Shown: positions 1 through 8,346, counted from the first letter of the stretch. The stretch: 8,725 nucleotides of DNA from an uncultured Bacteroidota bacterium (GCA_946479055.1 CAMLEX010000162.1:1-8725); one strand, 5' to 3'. The notes: generated from the letters alone by a model not told the origin. Translations and numbers: made by a program.

Positions 1-1563
1 GACCTCCCCTTCGGCATTGGCTCTTTCATGTCCCACACGATCTACTAAAAAGTCGATGCATTGCTGCGGCGTCCATTTACCTAAATGATAATTCAATGAA
101 AAAATAATTCTTGCACAACGGTGCATGCGCCAGAACAACATACCGATCCTGTCTTCCGGAGAACGTGGAAATTTCATCTCCCATAACAACAGTTCCCAGT
201 ATAAGGCATTTCCTTCTACCCAAAAAGGAGTGGAAAAATTGCGGTAAGTTTTATTGCGGTTGGTCATGTATCCCTGTAAATGGTGGCCTGCAATCAATTC
301 ATGATGAACAGTGGCCCTTGAAAAATGCGGATTGTTGCCCCGCATACTCATCAGCTTGTCTTCATAGTTCATCGTATTAGTAGGATAAGAAATGATTAAG
401 GCTTCGCCACCCAGGAAAAAAGGATTTACCAATTGCCGTTCCGGTGACATCATACTCATTCTCCATGTTTCTTCAGACAGCTCAGGAATAGTTAACAGGT
501 CATTCTTTTTTAAAAAATCAACTGATTGTTTGTAGAGCTCATACATCGCCTCAGGTTGCAGCCCCGGTGCTACATATGAATTCTTTACTTTTTCCTGCGC
601 CGCTTTCCAGTTGTTGCCAAAACCCATTTCACGGGATGCTTTTAATAATTCCGCATCGCAATAAGCGAATTCTTTATTAGCGATCTCTACTAACTCTTCA
701 GCGGAATAAGGAATAAATTCCAGTTTCAGTTGCCGCATCAGTTCTTTGCCGCCAATAGGATTGCCAATGATACCACTTCCATCATCTTTCTGGCTGGAAG
801 ATTCTTTTCCCCGTCCGACCGGGTGGTCATCCGGGCGGGCTTTTTTCTTCAGTATGTCTGCATATACATTTAACAGGCTATCTACATTGCCATAAGTTTT
901 AGGCACCCACCAGGTAAACATCGGATCGTAACCGTTATAAAAATCAACCATATTCTTCAACGACCCCTGCAATCCTTTTGCCGCTTCAGAAGCCAGGTTA
1001 GCCAGCTTCATTTCTATCGCCTTTTCATTTTCTATTCCTGCAATTGCTTTTTCTATTTCTTTGAAAATACTGTTTAATTCTTTCGCCACCTGCTCTGCAT
1101 TAACAGCCGCTCCACGGCGACGAGGTTTTTCTAATGCATATATCCTGTCGGAAAAAGGAAAATATTTACTGATCTGCTCATAATTTTTTTGTTCTTCATG
1201 CCATTGATACTTCGCATCTTCAAGGTTTCTTTTAAACAGGATAAAATCAACTTTGCCATTGATACTCATGTTATCAAAACTTAGTTTGTCGAGTTGTTCC
1301 AGGTAATCCTTGTTAAGTTGTAATAATCTTCCTCTACGTTCCGGTGAGTTATAATTAGTCCCCTGTCTTCCCCACCCCCGGCTTTCAACACTGGTAGAAT
1401 AAAACCGGTTAATGCTACCTAAGTCTGCATCGTAGTTGATCATTGTGTTATTCATCTCGCTGGTTTGTGCATACAAATCAGTGGCATTGGGAGTTTGCGC
1501 CCATGAATAAGCGGCTACACATAATGCAGCAGTCAGCAACATGAATCTTGGTTTGATAAACAT
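1..1563 (-). CDS. DUF885 family exported metallopeptidase-like protein, C-terminus cut by window edge
   Basis: 521 codons are visible and the reading frame is still open at the left edge. Family members are roughly 550-600 residues, so perhaps 50-80 are missing. The N-terminus (MFIKPRF, then a hydrophobic stretch ending AAYSWAQ) reads as a Sec signal peptide, pointing to the periplasm or surface. ATG at 1563 is preferred over the internal ATG at 1542 because it supplies the basic n-region. Seen directly: HHELIAGHHLQ at residues 420-430, the family's HExxxGHH zinc-site-like motif (H421, E422, H427/H428); EGNALYWE at 450-457, where most relatives have EGW; FIPYSAEEL in the middle; and GHERANAEGEV at the cut end, typical of the family's C-terminal part. 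A charged low-complexity linker rich in Asp, Lys, Arg and Ser lies at about 238-264. DUF885 proteins are thought to be metal-dependent carboxypeptidase-like peptidases, but the substrate is unknown. It is the last visible gene of the four-gene operon, 45 bases after the flavoenzyme. Confidence 0.88.
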   Translation of the reverse strand, partial: MFIKPRFMLLTAALCVAAYSWAQTPNATDLYAQTSEMNNTMINYDADLGSINRFYSTSVESRGWGRQGTNYNSPERRGRLLQLNKDYLEQLDKLSFDNMSINGKVDFILFKRNLEDAKYQWHEEQKNYEQISKYFPFSDRIYALEKPRRRGAAVNAEQVAKELNSIFKEIEKAIAGIENEKAIEMKLANLASEAAKGLQGSLKNMVDFYNGYDPMFTWWVPKTYGNVDSLLNVYADILKKKARPDDHPVGRGKESSSQKDDGSGIIGNPIGGKELMRQLKLEFIPYSAEELVEIANKEFAYCDAELLKASREMGFGNNWKAAQEKVKNSYVAPGLQPEAMYELYKQSVDFLKKNDLLTIPELSEETWRMSMMSPERQLVNPFFLGGEALIISYPTNTMNYEDKLMSMRGNNPHFSRATVHHELIAGHHLQGYMTNRNKTYRNFSTPFWVEGNALYWELLLWEMKFPRSPEDRIGMLFWRMHRCARIIFSLNYHLGKWTPQQCIDFLVDRVGHERANAEGEV

Positions 1564-1608
1564 AGTTTACGTTCTTTTAAATTTCTAATCCCGGATAACA
1601 GAATGGTT

Positions 1609-2862
1609 TTATCTCCCAAACCTTTCAACAGCAAAAGGAGACAGATCAACACTTGTTTTTTTATCATCTACCAGTTCACTTACCAGCTTGCCGGTACCCG
1701 GACCCAGGCTCAATCCAATCATTGCATGACCCGTAGCTACTACTACGTTTTTAAACCTGCTAATACGACCGATATAAGGCATGCCATCGGCGGAGCATGG
1801 CCTGTATCCATACCATAATTTATCAGTGGAAGGCATGGCGATATCAAACTCTGGTAAAAAATTTTTTACCGCTTTTAAAATCCCTTCTACCCTTTCATAA
1901 CGCGGCGGCGTTTTAATGGATACTACTTCCATCGTTCCACCGAACCGAATTTTATTTCCATCCATCGGTGTTATGGCAACTCTTCCTTCCATCAGTACTG
2001 CCGGATGATTAAAATGATATTGCGAATTTTCCAATGTAATGGAATAACCACGCCCCGGCATCAAAGGAATTTTTGTTTCCATCAAGGCCGCTATTTCCCT
2101 GCTCCATGCCCCGGTAGCTATTACTACTTCATCAGCTTCATAACTATTTTTCATCGTGACAACTTTTGTGATCGCTTTATTTATTTTTTCAAAACCTGTT
2201 ACCTCCTCACCACCTATAAGTTGTACTCCCTGTTGCCTGAGATATGCAAGCAATGACTTCATCAGTTTGTTGGGATATAAATGCGCATCGCATTTAAAAA
2301 AGATAGCACCCAGGCCATTGATCTTTGTTTGTGGCTCCAGTTTTTGCAGCTCTTCATAGCTTAACAATTCCACATCAAGGCCAAGGGCCTTTCCTTTTTC
2401 CACAGTATGCTGTGCATGTTCCGCCATAGCCTGAGTTTGAAAAATTTCTAACAAGCCTTTATGCTCATAGGCAAAATCAAAGCCGGGCAAGTCCATCCAT
2501 GTTTTGTATAGTTGCTGACTGAACACAGCAATATCCCTTAAAGGAACAGCAGAATTTTCCACATGCTTTTTGTTGGCGCTTTTTACAAATTTCAAACCCC
2601 AGTCTATCAACGAACTATTCAACGAGGGTTTTACATAAAACGGGCTTCTTGAGTTAAGCATCCATTTTAACCCCTGCCATATAATGCCGGGTGTAGCCAA
2701 CGGAATAAAATGACTGGGGCAAACATATCCTGCATTGCCATAAGAACAGTTATCCATAAAATCGCCTTTATCCAACACCGTCACTTTATGACCTGCCTGT
2801 TGTAAATAAAAAGCCGAACTCAAACCCATTATACCACCACCAATAACAATAACATTTTTCAC
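1609..2862 (-). CDS. DadA-like FAD-dependent D-amino-acid dehydrogenase/oxidase
   Basis: A 417-residue flavoenzyme of the DAO/DadA family, which oxidises D-amino acids or cyclic imino acids to the imino/keto product with FAD. The N-terminal Rossmann motif is GGGIMG at 8-13 with D31 closing the second strand (VTVLDKG); SYGNAGYVCPS at 40-50 matches the SANAGQ-type FAD loop of DadA. Further family landmarks are GYSIT, KIRFGGTMEVV, GYRPCSADGMP at 352-362 and TGHAMIGLSLGPGTG at about 377-391, the C-terminal FAD contact. Length is close to E. coli DadA (about 430). There is no signal peptide, so it is cytoplasmic or membrane-peripheral, unlike the three exported peptidases around it. The start must be GTG at 2862: an in-frame stop lies at 2893-2895, no ATG lies between them, and the first internal ATG (residue 12) would destroy the FAD motif. 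Substrate is not readable from sequence; D-hydroxyproline/D-proline dehydrogenases and D-alanine dehydrogenases share this fold. It lies 50 bases after the M61 gene. Confidence 0.9.
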   Translation of the reverse strand: MKNVIVIGGGIMGLSSAFYLQQAGHKVTVLDKGDFMDNCSYGNAGYVCPSHFIPLATPGIIWQGLKWMLNSRSPFYVKPSLNSSLIDWGLKFVKSANKKHVENSAVPLRDIAVFSQQLYKTWMDLPGFDFAYEHKGLLEIFQTQAMAEHAQHTVEKGKALGLDVELLSYEELQKLEPQTKINGLGAIFFKCDAHLYPNKLMKSLLAYLRQQGVQLIGGEEVTGFEKINKAITKVVTMKNSYEADEVVIATGAWSREIAALMETKIPLMPGRGYSITLENSQYHFNHPAVLMEGRVAITPMDGNKIRFGGTMEVVSIKTPPRYERVEGILKAVKNFLPEFDIAMPSTDKLWYGYRPCSADGMPYIGRISRFKNVVVATGHAMIGLSLGPGTGKLVSELVDDKKTSVDLSPFAVERFGR

Positions 2863-2912
2863 ACTAAATACTATTTTAATCTTAAATAACTTTTATCAAA
2901 ATTGTGAAGCTA

Positions 2913-4781
2913 TCAATTTATCACTGGATTTTTATCGTTGCGTTCTCCTTTCAGCCAATCCTTCAATATAACAGCCTGCAGCGCCGTTGGTTTTGCTATG
3001 CGGCTTAATGTAAAGGGTATTTGATATTTTGTACCCAACAGTAACGGTATGTTTTTAATCCCGTTCTGTTGCACTACCTGCAAATGAACGATATCTCCCG
3101 CTTTTTTTTCTTTTCCAATTGTCTCTAACATTTTCGCCGTTGCCGGTTCGCCATTTACAGTCAGTATAGATTGCTTCGCCCTTATGCCTGCATGCCATGC
3201 TGGTGAATCCCATTCTACAGCAGAAATGTTCAAGGTATCATTTTTTTCCCGTACCAATATTCCTAACCATGCTTCGGGCTGGGCTATTGCTTTAGTATCA
3301 ATATTCAATCCTGCATAGGAAAAGTATTTTGCATAATTAATTTCTTTAACCGTGTACACATATTCAAAGAATTCAGCCAGTGAAACACCGGCGATTCCTT
3401 CACAAACTTCCCGGAACTCATCTTCTGTATAACCTCTTTTCTTTTTCTGGTAAAATTTTTTATATAAAGTTCTCATCACTTCATCCAACGATTTTTTGTT
3501 TTTGGTTTCATGTCTTATTTTAAAATCAAGCAACATGCCCAACACCGGCCCTTTATCATAATAGGAAATCGTTTTATTAAAATCATCGCCCGTACGGCCA
3601 AAGGGGCCGTCAGACCAGGTATCATAACTGGCTTGCGTAACCGATTGAAATAAACGGCCGGGCTTATGTTCATAAGCCAGGATACTGGATCGCCAGGCTT
3701 TCAATAAATCATCTTCGCTCATCAGCCCTGCTCTTCTCAGCAGCAATTCATCATAGTAAGCAGTGATGCCTTCAGCTACCCAGAGCATATTGGTACGGCT
3801 GCCCTTGTCATAATCAAAAGGGCCCAACTCTATGGGACGGATACGTTTAGCATTGTAATGATGAAAATACTCATGCGCCAAAAAACTGAGCATCCCATTT
3901 CTTCCCGGGCCATCCAATCCTTCACCGCTAAAACTAATAGCAGTTGAGTTTAGATGTTCAATGCCACCGCCACCGGGACCAACGGCAATAAAAGTATAAT
4001 GCTTAAAAGGAATATCACCCATCATATCTGCAGCCGCTACAACTATTTTTTTCAGATCAGCTATAAACTTTGTCTTATCAAAACTGCCGGGCTTATAAGC
4101 AATAAAATAATGAGGTACGCCTTTTACTGAAAACGATGGTAATTCTTCAAGGTTGCCAATCAACAGCGGACTATCATATAATATATCGAAATCAGGAGCT
4201 GTATAGGTATAAGCTTTCCCAGGAACAGGTTCAAGACCTGTCGCTATTTTATTCCAATTAGCATAAGGCTTTATTGTAACAGATACGGGATGGTTGATAT
4301 ATCCGGCTACATGCATAAACAAACCAGTGGGAGCAATAAAACCACGTTCTTCATCCAGGTAATTAGTAGCAACAAAATTTCGGGTAGCTTTAACATTGTA
4401 ACTGATGGTTATGGCAGAATTATTATTGCTGTAAACCCGCCAGGTATTATTGGCAGCTTTTTCCCATTTGATGGCTGTCCCGTTTTTATCTTTTGCCTGG
4501 AAGTCCGCAATATTATCCGCATAATCCAATACCTGATAATAGCCGGGCATCCATACCGGTATTTTAAAATCAAGCTGGTCCTTTTGAATTCCATCGCACT
4601 GAAAAGACACCTGGTAGGCATGTGCGGCAGGATTATCCATGGCAACACTAAATTCCATTTTGCTTTTTATCTGTTGGCTGAAACCAATCGTTGTGCCTGT
4701 ATGCAACAAAAGCAGTACGCTTGTTATCCCCCTGAAAAAAATATTTTTATTCCTTCCGTTCTTTGAATTACTCTTTTTCAT
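2913..4781 (-). CDS. M61 family (glycyl aminopeptidase-like) exported metallopeptidase with PDZ domain
   Basis: A 622-residue zinc peptidase of family M61, whose characterised members remove N-terminal Gly, Ala and other small residues from peptides. The basic N-terminus followed by a hydrophobic stretch (SVLLLLHTGTTIGFSQQ) is a Sec signal peptide, so it acts in the periplasm. A beta-rich M61 N-domain (about 40-215) comes first. The catalytic domain carries GGGGIEH at 270-276, the substrate-end motif, then HEYFHHYNAKRIRP from 303 with zinc ligands H303 and H307 and catalytic E304, and WVAEG with the probable third ligand E337. A PDZ domain follows at about 504-583 (AWLGILV, SPAWHAGI, ILTVNGEP). 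Length and domain order are normal for the family and all catalytic residues are present. The start is ATG at 4781, 31 bases after the S9 gene, with no Shine-Dalgarno sequence, as is common in Bacteroidota. Its neighbours make it part of a peptide-degrading operon. Specificity for Gly is known of some family members and is inferred here. Confidence 0.95.
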   Translation of the reverse strand: MKKSNSKNGRNKNIFFRGITSVLLLLHTGTTIGFSQQIKSKMEFSVAMDNPAAHAYQVSFQCDGIQKDQLDFKIPVWMPGYYQVLDYADNIADFQAKDKNGTAIKWEKAANNTWRVYSNNNSAITISYNVKATRNFVATNYLDEERGFIAPTGLFMHVAGYINHPVSVTIKPYANWNKIATGLEPVPGKAYTYTAPDFDILYDSPLLIGNLEELPSFSVKGVPHYFIAYKPGSFDKTKFIADLKKIVVAAADMMGDIPFKHYTFIAVGPGGGGIEHLNSTAISFSGEGLDGPGRNGMLSFLAHEYFHHYNAKRIRPIELGPFDYDKGSRTNMLWVAEGITAYYDELLLRRAGLMSEDDLLKAWRSSILAYEHKPGRLFQSVTQASYDTWSDGPFGRTGDDFNKTISYYDKGPVLGMLLDFKIRHETKNKKSLDEVMRTLYKKFYQKKKRGYTEDEFREVCEGIAGVSLAEFFEYVYTVKEINYAKYFSYAGLNIDTKAIAQPEAWLGILVREKNDTLNISAVEWDSPAWHAGIRAKQSILTVNGEPATAKMLETIGKEKKAGDIVHLQVVQQNGIKNIPLLLGTKYQIPFTLSRIAKPTALQAVILKDWLKGERNDKNPVIN

Positions 4782-4812
4782 TTAACTGCGATTAAATATT
4801 CTTTTTACTGCT

Positions 4813-7125
4813 TTATTTTCCCATGGAAAATTCATTGGTATTTCGCTGTGGCGGGTCAACACCTAAAAGGCTTTTCACAAAAAAATCTCTTTTCTTTATT
4901 CTGCCATACACACCACCATCACTATGTCCCATTCCGGGTATTGCTAAAAATTCAAAATTCTTTCCGGCTTTTATCAAAGCATCCGCTACCCGGTAAGTCG
5001 ACTCCGGCGGCACATTGGTATCGGCTTCACCAACTATCAGTAACAGATCTCCCTGCAATTTATTCGCATTGGTTACATTGGATTGTTCCTCATAATGTTT
5101 TCCAACAGGATAGCCCATCCATTGTTCATTCCACCATTGCTTATCGACCCGGTTATCATGACATCCACAGGATGAAACAGCTGCTTTATAAAATTCAGGA
5201 TGAAACAACAGACCGCCTAATGAATTTTGTCCGCCTGCTGAAGTACCATACAATCCCACTCTTGTATCATCAACATAAGGATACTTCGCCGCCAATGCTT
5301 TTATCCAGATAATACGATCCAAAAAACCAGCATCGGCAAGATTCTTCCAGCAAACATCATGAAAAGCTTTTGAACGATTAGCCGTACCCATGCCATCTAT
5401 CTGCACTACAATGAAACCGAGTTCGGCCATGCTTTGCATTTCTCCATAGGTCACAAAACTTTTCGGCACGAAAGCATCCTGCGGACCCGCATAAATATTT
5501 TCAATAACAGGATATCTTTTCGTTTCATCAAAATCCGATGGTCTGAAAACAACACCCCATATATCCGTTATACCATCCCTTCCTTTTGTATGAAAGGGTT
5601 CCGGCAATTTTATACCTGTTGCCAAATAAGCAGAGATATCAGCTCTTTCCAATTCCATTATCTTCTTTCCGTCTGATGTTCTTCTTAACTCAGTAACAGG
5701 CGTCACGTTTATTTGTGACCAGGTATCTGTATAATATTTTTTATCGGGAGAAAAAGAAACGAAATGATTTCCGGGTTCCGGTGTTAAGGATACAAGGTTC
5801 TTTCCATCAAAACCGATCCTGTAATAATGGGTATAGTAAGGATCTTCTCCTTCGTTCATGCCATTGGCTCTGAACCATATTTCTTTTTTCTTTGCATCAA
5901 TACTGTCGATATCTTTTACTACCCATTGACCTTTGGTTACCTGTTTCTTAATAGCGCCTGTCAGCGAATTAACAAGGTATATATGTCGCCAGCCATCTTT
6001 CTCTGATGTCCATAGTATTTCATTTGTTTCCGGAAGATAATGGGTAAAGATCCGTTGTTCATAGATAAATGTGTTCGTTTGTTCATCTATTATATTTCTT
6101 GTTGTTGCTGTTACTGCATCCACCTCTGTAATACGAAAACGCTGATGCCCCCTGTCCGGCCTTTCAAATAAAAAATATCGTGAATCATTTTTTCGCCAGC
6201 GTAGCACAGGTTCACTGAAAAAATCAATGGTCTCCGTATTGACCTTTACACTTTTTTTCTGTTCAAGATTGAACAAATACATTTCGTAGGTAGTAAACGG
6301 ATCACCTGGTTGTTTATATTCATTTTTACGCAACTGTCCCCTGTTTGTATTAGGTAAGGATGTCAGCACATAGCTCACGGAAGAATCTTCATACGGTGTA
6401 ATTAAATAGCCTACAACATATTTACTATCCGGTGACCAGGCCAATGAACCATAAGGTTTTTTTTCTGTTCCGTTCGTAGTAAACTGTATCGCTACATCGC
6501 TATTTTTATTCTTAACAAAAACATTACCCTCCTTTATAATAGCTTCCCATTGGTTATCGGGAGAAACAGATGATGATCTGAAGCCCATCCACCGGCCCCT
6601 GTTACGAAACAATCCCGGATAAGCAGTAGTGTCTTTTGGCAAAGAATCAATTTCTTTTACAGTATAAATAGAAAGATTTACCTGCCAGGATTTTTTATCT
6701 AATTCCAACGATACATTCGCTGCATTTTTTGCAAACTCCATTTTAGAAATAAGGAGCCGTTGTCCATCCAATGTTTTACCAGCGGCCCGGCTAAGCGCCG
6801 CAGCCATTTTCTGCTGGTCAAAAGCTTTTTGTTTCTTCCTTTTTTCAACATCAACATAAATGTATTCAACAACGCTGTCTTTTAATACATTTCTATACCA
6901 CAAAGCTTTCCCGCCTTGCTGCCAGTTGGCCTGCACAGATGTTTTAAAGGTTGTGTTCTTCACTACACTATCCAGTTTTGCCACAGCACGGTATCGATCG
7001 AGCATTTCACTGCGGGATGGCTTATACGGCGGCAAGATATTTTCTTTTAGTGCCTGCTGTGCCGGGAGAGCATTACCAAAAATCAATGTCAGCACTAAAG
7101 CTGTTATATTCTTATAATAATACAT
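4813..7125 (-). CDS. S9 family serine peptidase with DPP4-type N-terminal propeller, atypical active-site surroundings
   Basis: A 770-residue exported serine peptidase: signal peptide in about 1-22 (ending GNALPAQQ), eight-bladed DPP4-type beta-propeller at about 100-490 (blade signatures AWSPDSKYVV and ILWTSEKDGWRHIYLV), then an alpha/beta hydrolase domain. The catalytic triad can be read as S629 (GTSAGG), D702 (GEADTNVPP) and H734 (GMGHSDGG); Y545 in YAGP is the likely oxyanion Tyr and N704 matches the conserved Asn after the Asp. The enzyme should therefore be active. Two DPP4 hallmarks are absent. The Tyr after the nucleophile that lines the proline pocket is Ala630. The DWxYEEE segment that clamps the free N-terminus is missing between TTNGTEKK (from 216) and SLAWSPDS (from 227). 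It is thus an S9 exopeptidase or oligopeptidase of uncertain specificity, not confidently DPP4. It is the first gene of the operon; ATG at 7125 is chosen for its signal peptide. Confidence 0.93.
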   Translation of the reverse strand: MYYYKNITALVLTLIFGNALPAQQALKENILPPYKPSRSEMLDRYRAVAKLDSVVKNTTFKTSVQANWQQGGKALWYRNVLKDSVVEYIYVDVEKRKKQKAFDQQKMAAALSRAAGKTLDGQRLLISKMEFAKNAANVSLELDKKSWQVNLSIYTVKEIDSLPKDTTAYPGLFRNRGRWMGFRSSSVSPDNQWEAIIKEGNVFVKNKNSDVAIQFTTNGTEKKPYGSLAWSPDSKYVVGYLITPYEDSSVSYVLTSLPNTNRGQLRKNEYKQPGDPFTTYEMYLFNLEQKKSVKVNTETIDFFSEPVLRWRKNDSRYFLFERPDRGHQRFRITEVDAVTATTRNIIDEQTNTFIYEQRIFTHYLPETNEILWTSEKDGWRHIYLVNSLTGAIKKQVTKGQWVVKDIDSIDAKKKEIWFRANGMNEGEDPYYTHYYRIGFDGKNLVSLTPEPGNHFVSFSPDKKYYTDTWSQINVTPVTELRRTSDGKKIMELERADISAYLATGIKLPEPFHTKGRDGITDIWGVVFRPSDFDETKRYPVIENIYAGPQDAFVPKSFVTYGEMQSMAELGFIVVQIDGMGTANRSKAFHDVCWKNLADAGFLDRIIWIKALAAKYPYVDDTRVGLYGTSAGGQNSLGGLLFHPEFYKAAVSSCGCHDNRVDKQWWNEQWMGYPVGKHYEEQSNVTNANKLQGDLLLIVGEADTNVPPESTYRVADALIKAGKNFEFLAIPGMGHSDGGVYGRIKKRDFFVKSLLGVDPPQRNTNEFSMGK

Positions 7126-7245
7126 AGCATGCTGATCCGGGATATTTAAAAAAAATGAAATTAGAACGTCTTCCCATCAAATCATTACTTATTATTAACT
7201 GATATTTTTCAATTATTGACCTGTAATCCGAGCCTATTTAATCAT
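7126..7245 (-). promoter_or_regulatory. Leader/promoter region of the peptidase operon
   Basis: This AT-rich stretch lies between the terminator of the upstream unit and the S9 start, so the operon promoter is expected here. I could not find a good match to the Bacteroidota promoter (TTTG near -33, TAnnTTTG near -7). The nearest sequence on the minus strand is TAATGATTTG (7179-7188), which has two extra bases between TA and TTTG. No operator palindrome or riboswitch-like structure stood out. Location is inferred from context only. Confidence 0.3.
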
Positions 7246-7246
7246 G

Positions 7247-7287
7247 AAAAAAAGAAGGTGTAAATAATTGATCGCTATTTACACCTT
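7247..7287 (-). terminator. Rho-independent terminator after the lipoprotein gene
   Basis: A perfect 12-base-pair inverted repeat, AAGGTGTAAATA (7255-7266) and TATTTACACCTT (7276-7287), encloses a 9-base loop. Read on the minus strand the second arm is followed after one base by a run of seven T (complement of 7247-7253). This is the layout of an intrinsic terminator. It works only for minus-strand transcripts: the plus-strand side has no T run. It lies 39 bases past the stop of the DUF5007-like gene and separates that unit from the peptidase operon. Confidence 0.88.
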
Positions 7288-7326
7288 ATAAAGTACCTAC
7301 AACCTATAACAGTTAATCACGGAGAT

Positions 7327-8304
7327 TTATCTATGAACTACATCCGGAAATCTTATTTCAATAATATAAGTGCCCTCAAGTTTCAATACAAAAGCAAATC
7401 TTGGATTAACAGAATATTTTCCAGCAGCAAGACCGTCCACATTCGCGAAAGTGCTCGGGATACGGTAATACATTAAATGATTCCAATCCGTACCAGCATT
7501 AATATACCGGGAAAGAGGGAATGGAGCCACTTCAAAATCACAGATCATTGCCGTATCCGTAATAATGACCGGATTGAATTTTGCATAATTTTCGAATATA
7601 GGCCTGTCGCCCCTTTTAATAATTTCTCCAGCTAAAGGATTAAAAGGCACACCGTTTTTATCAGAGAATTTTAATATCACTCTTGCTCCATTGCTTGATT
7701 GTTTGGTGCAGGTCAGCTTTGGACTCTTCATCAATGTAGCGGTTCCCGTAGCATCACTAAACGCATTCATCACATTATCCTCTATCTCAAAAAGATCTTC
7801 TCCTGAAGGATCCAGTACATTTACCTGTGCGATGGAGGGAAATGTCTTCGTGCCCTTAACGTTCGCCATTCCCATATCAAAAACATACTCGCCTATTGGC
7901 AAATTCCCCGATGCTTTATTAAATGTAAGTTGGCCGCTAAGCTCATTGAAATACATCGGCTTTAATTTCCTGGTTTCTCTTTTTGCATTCAGCAGAGCAA
8001 CTGTCGTATCGGTATCAATGTTAAATGACATTCCATCTTTAAAGACCAATACATCATATTCGGTGTCGAATTCCGTGGGAGCAGGGGCACCGGTAGTTTT
8101 ATCGCGGAAGTTCAGCATTTTAAAAGTATATGGCGGTGTGGAACCATCAGCTTCTATTTTATCGGATTGTACCAATATCAACCCTCTTTTACAAAAGATC
8201 ACATTGTCTTTATAACGGATCTGGTCACTTAGAAAGCCCTCCTCGATCTTTTTACAGCCTATCGCAATTATTATTGAAATGGCGATAACAAATATTTTTT
8301 TCAT
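7327..8304 (-). CDS. Lipoprotein resembling DUF5007, SusCD-locus accessory type
   Basis: A complete 325-residue protein with a lipoprotein signal peptide: MKK, hydrophobic run, and AIGC with acylated Cys17. The mature end starts CKKIEEGF; the acidic pair at +5/+6 resembles the lipoprotein export signal that sends Bacteroidota lipoproteins to the cell surface (inference). The rest looks like beta-rich secreted domains with no catalytic motif I can see. The segment from about 31 to 68 (YKDNVIFCKRGLILVQSD, then GSTPPYTFKMLNFRD) is what I recall of the DUF5007 family, found next to SusC/SusD-type genes and fasciclin proteins; I give this family name with moderate confidence. It begins 42 bases after the fasciclin-like gene, without an evident promoter between, so the two are probably co-transcribed, and its transcript ends at the hairpin at 7247-7287. 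A ligand-binding or scaffold role at the surface is plausible but unproven. Confidence 0.75.
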   Translation of the reverse strand: MKKIFVIAISIIIAIGCKKIEEGFLSDQIRYKDNVIFCKRGLILVQSDKIEADGSTPPYTFKMLNFRDKTTGAPAPTEFDTEYDVLVFKDGMSFNIDTDTTVALLNAKRETRKLKPMYFNELSGQLTFNKASGNLPIGEYVFDMGMANVKGTKTFPSIAQVNVLDPSGEDLFEIEDNVMNAFSDATGTATLMKSPKLTCTKQSSNGARVILKFSDKNGVPFNPLAGEIIKRGDRPIFENYAKFNPVIITDTAMICDFEVAPFPLSRYINAGTDWNHLMYYRIPSTFANVDGLAAGKYSVNPRFAFVLKLEGTYIIEIRFPDVVHR

Positions 8305-8346
8305 TGTATAGAAAGTTTTATTAAAATAAATTATATACCGGACTGT

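Noticed and set aside
111..380. Plus-strand open frame of 89 codons near the left edge
   Set aside because: It lies opposite the HExxxGHH and EGNALYWE motifs of the DUF885 gene and is a shadow.
4290..4766. Plus-strand open frame of 158 codons inside the M61 gene
   Set aside because: Antisense to the N-terminal half of a well-supported gene; the translation shows no family features, so it is a shadow frame.
4848..5312. Plus-strand open frame of 154 codons inside the S9 gene
   Set aside because: It is fully antisense to the catalytic domain region of a clear S9 peptidase, with a low-complexity His-rich translation and no recognisable domain.
7179..7188. TAATGATTTG on the minus strand as a Bacteroidota -7 box for the operon
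   Set aside because: The spacing inside the motif is two bases too long and no well-placed -33 TTTG precedes it, so I did not call it as a promoter element.
7691..8215. Plus-strand open frame of 174 codons opposite the lipoprotein gene
   Set aside because: The minus-strand frame has a lipoprotein signal, a plausible operon position and a terminator; the plus-strand frame has none of these.
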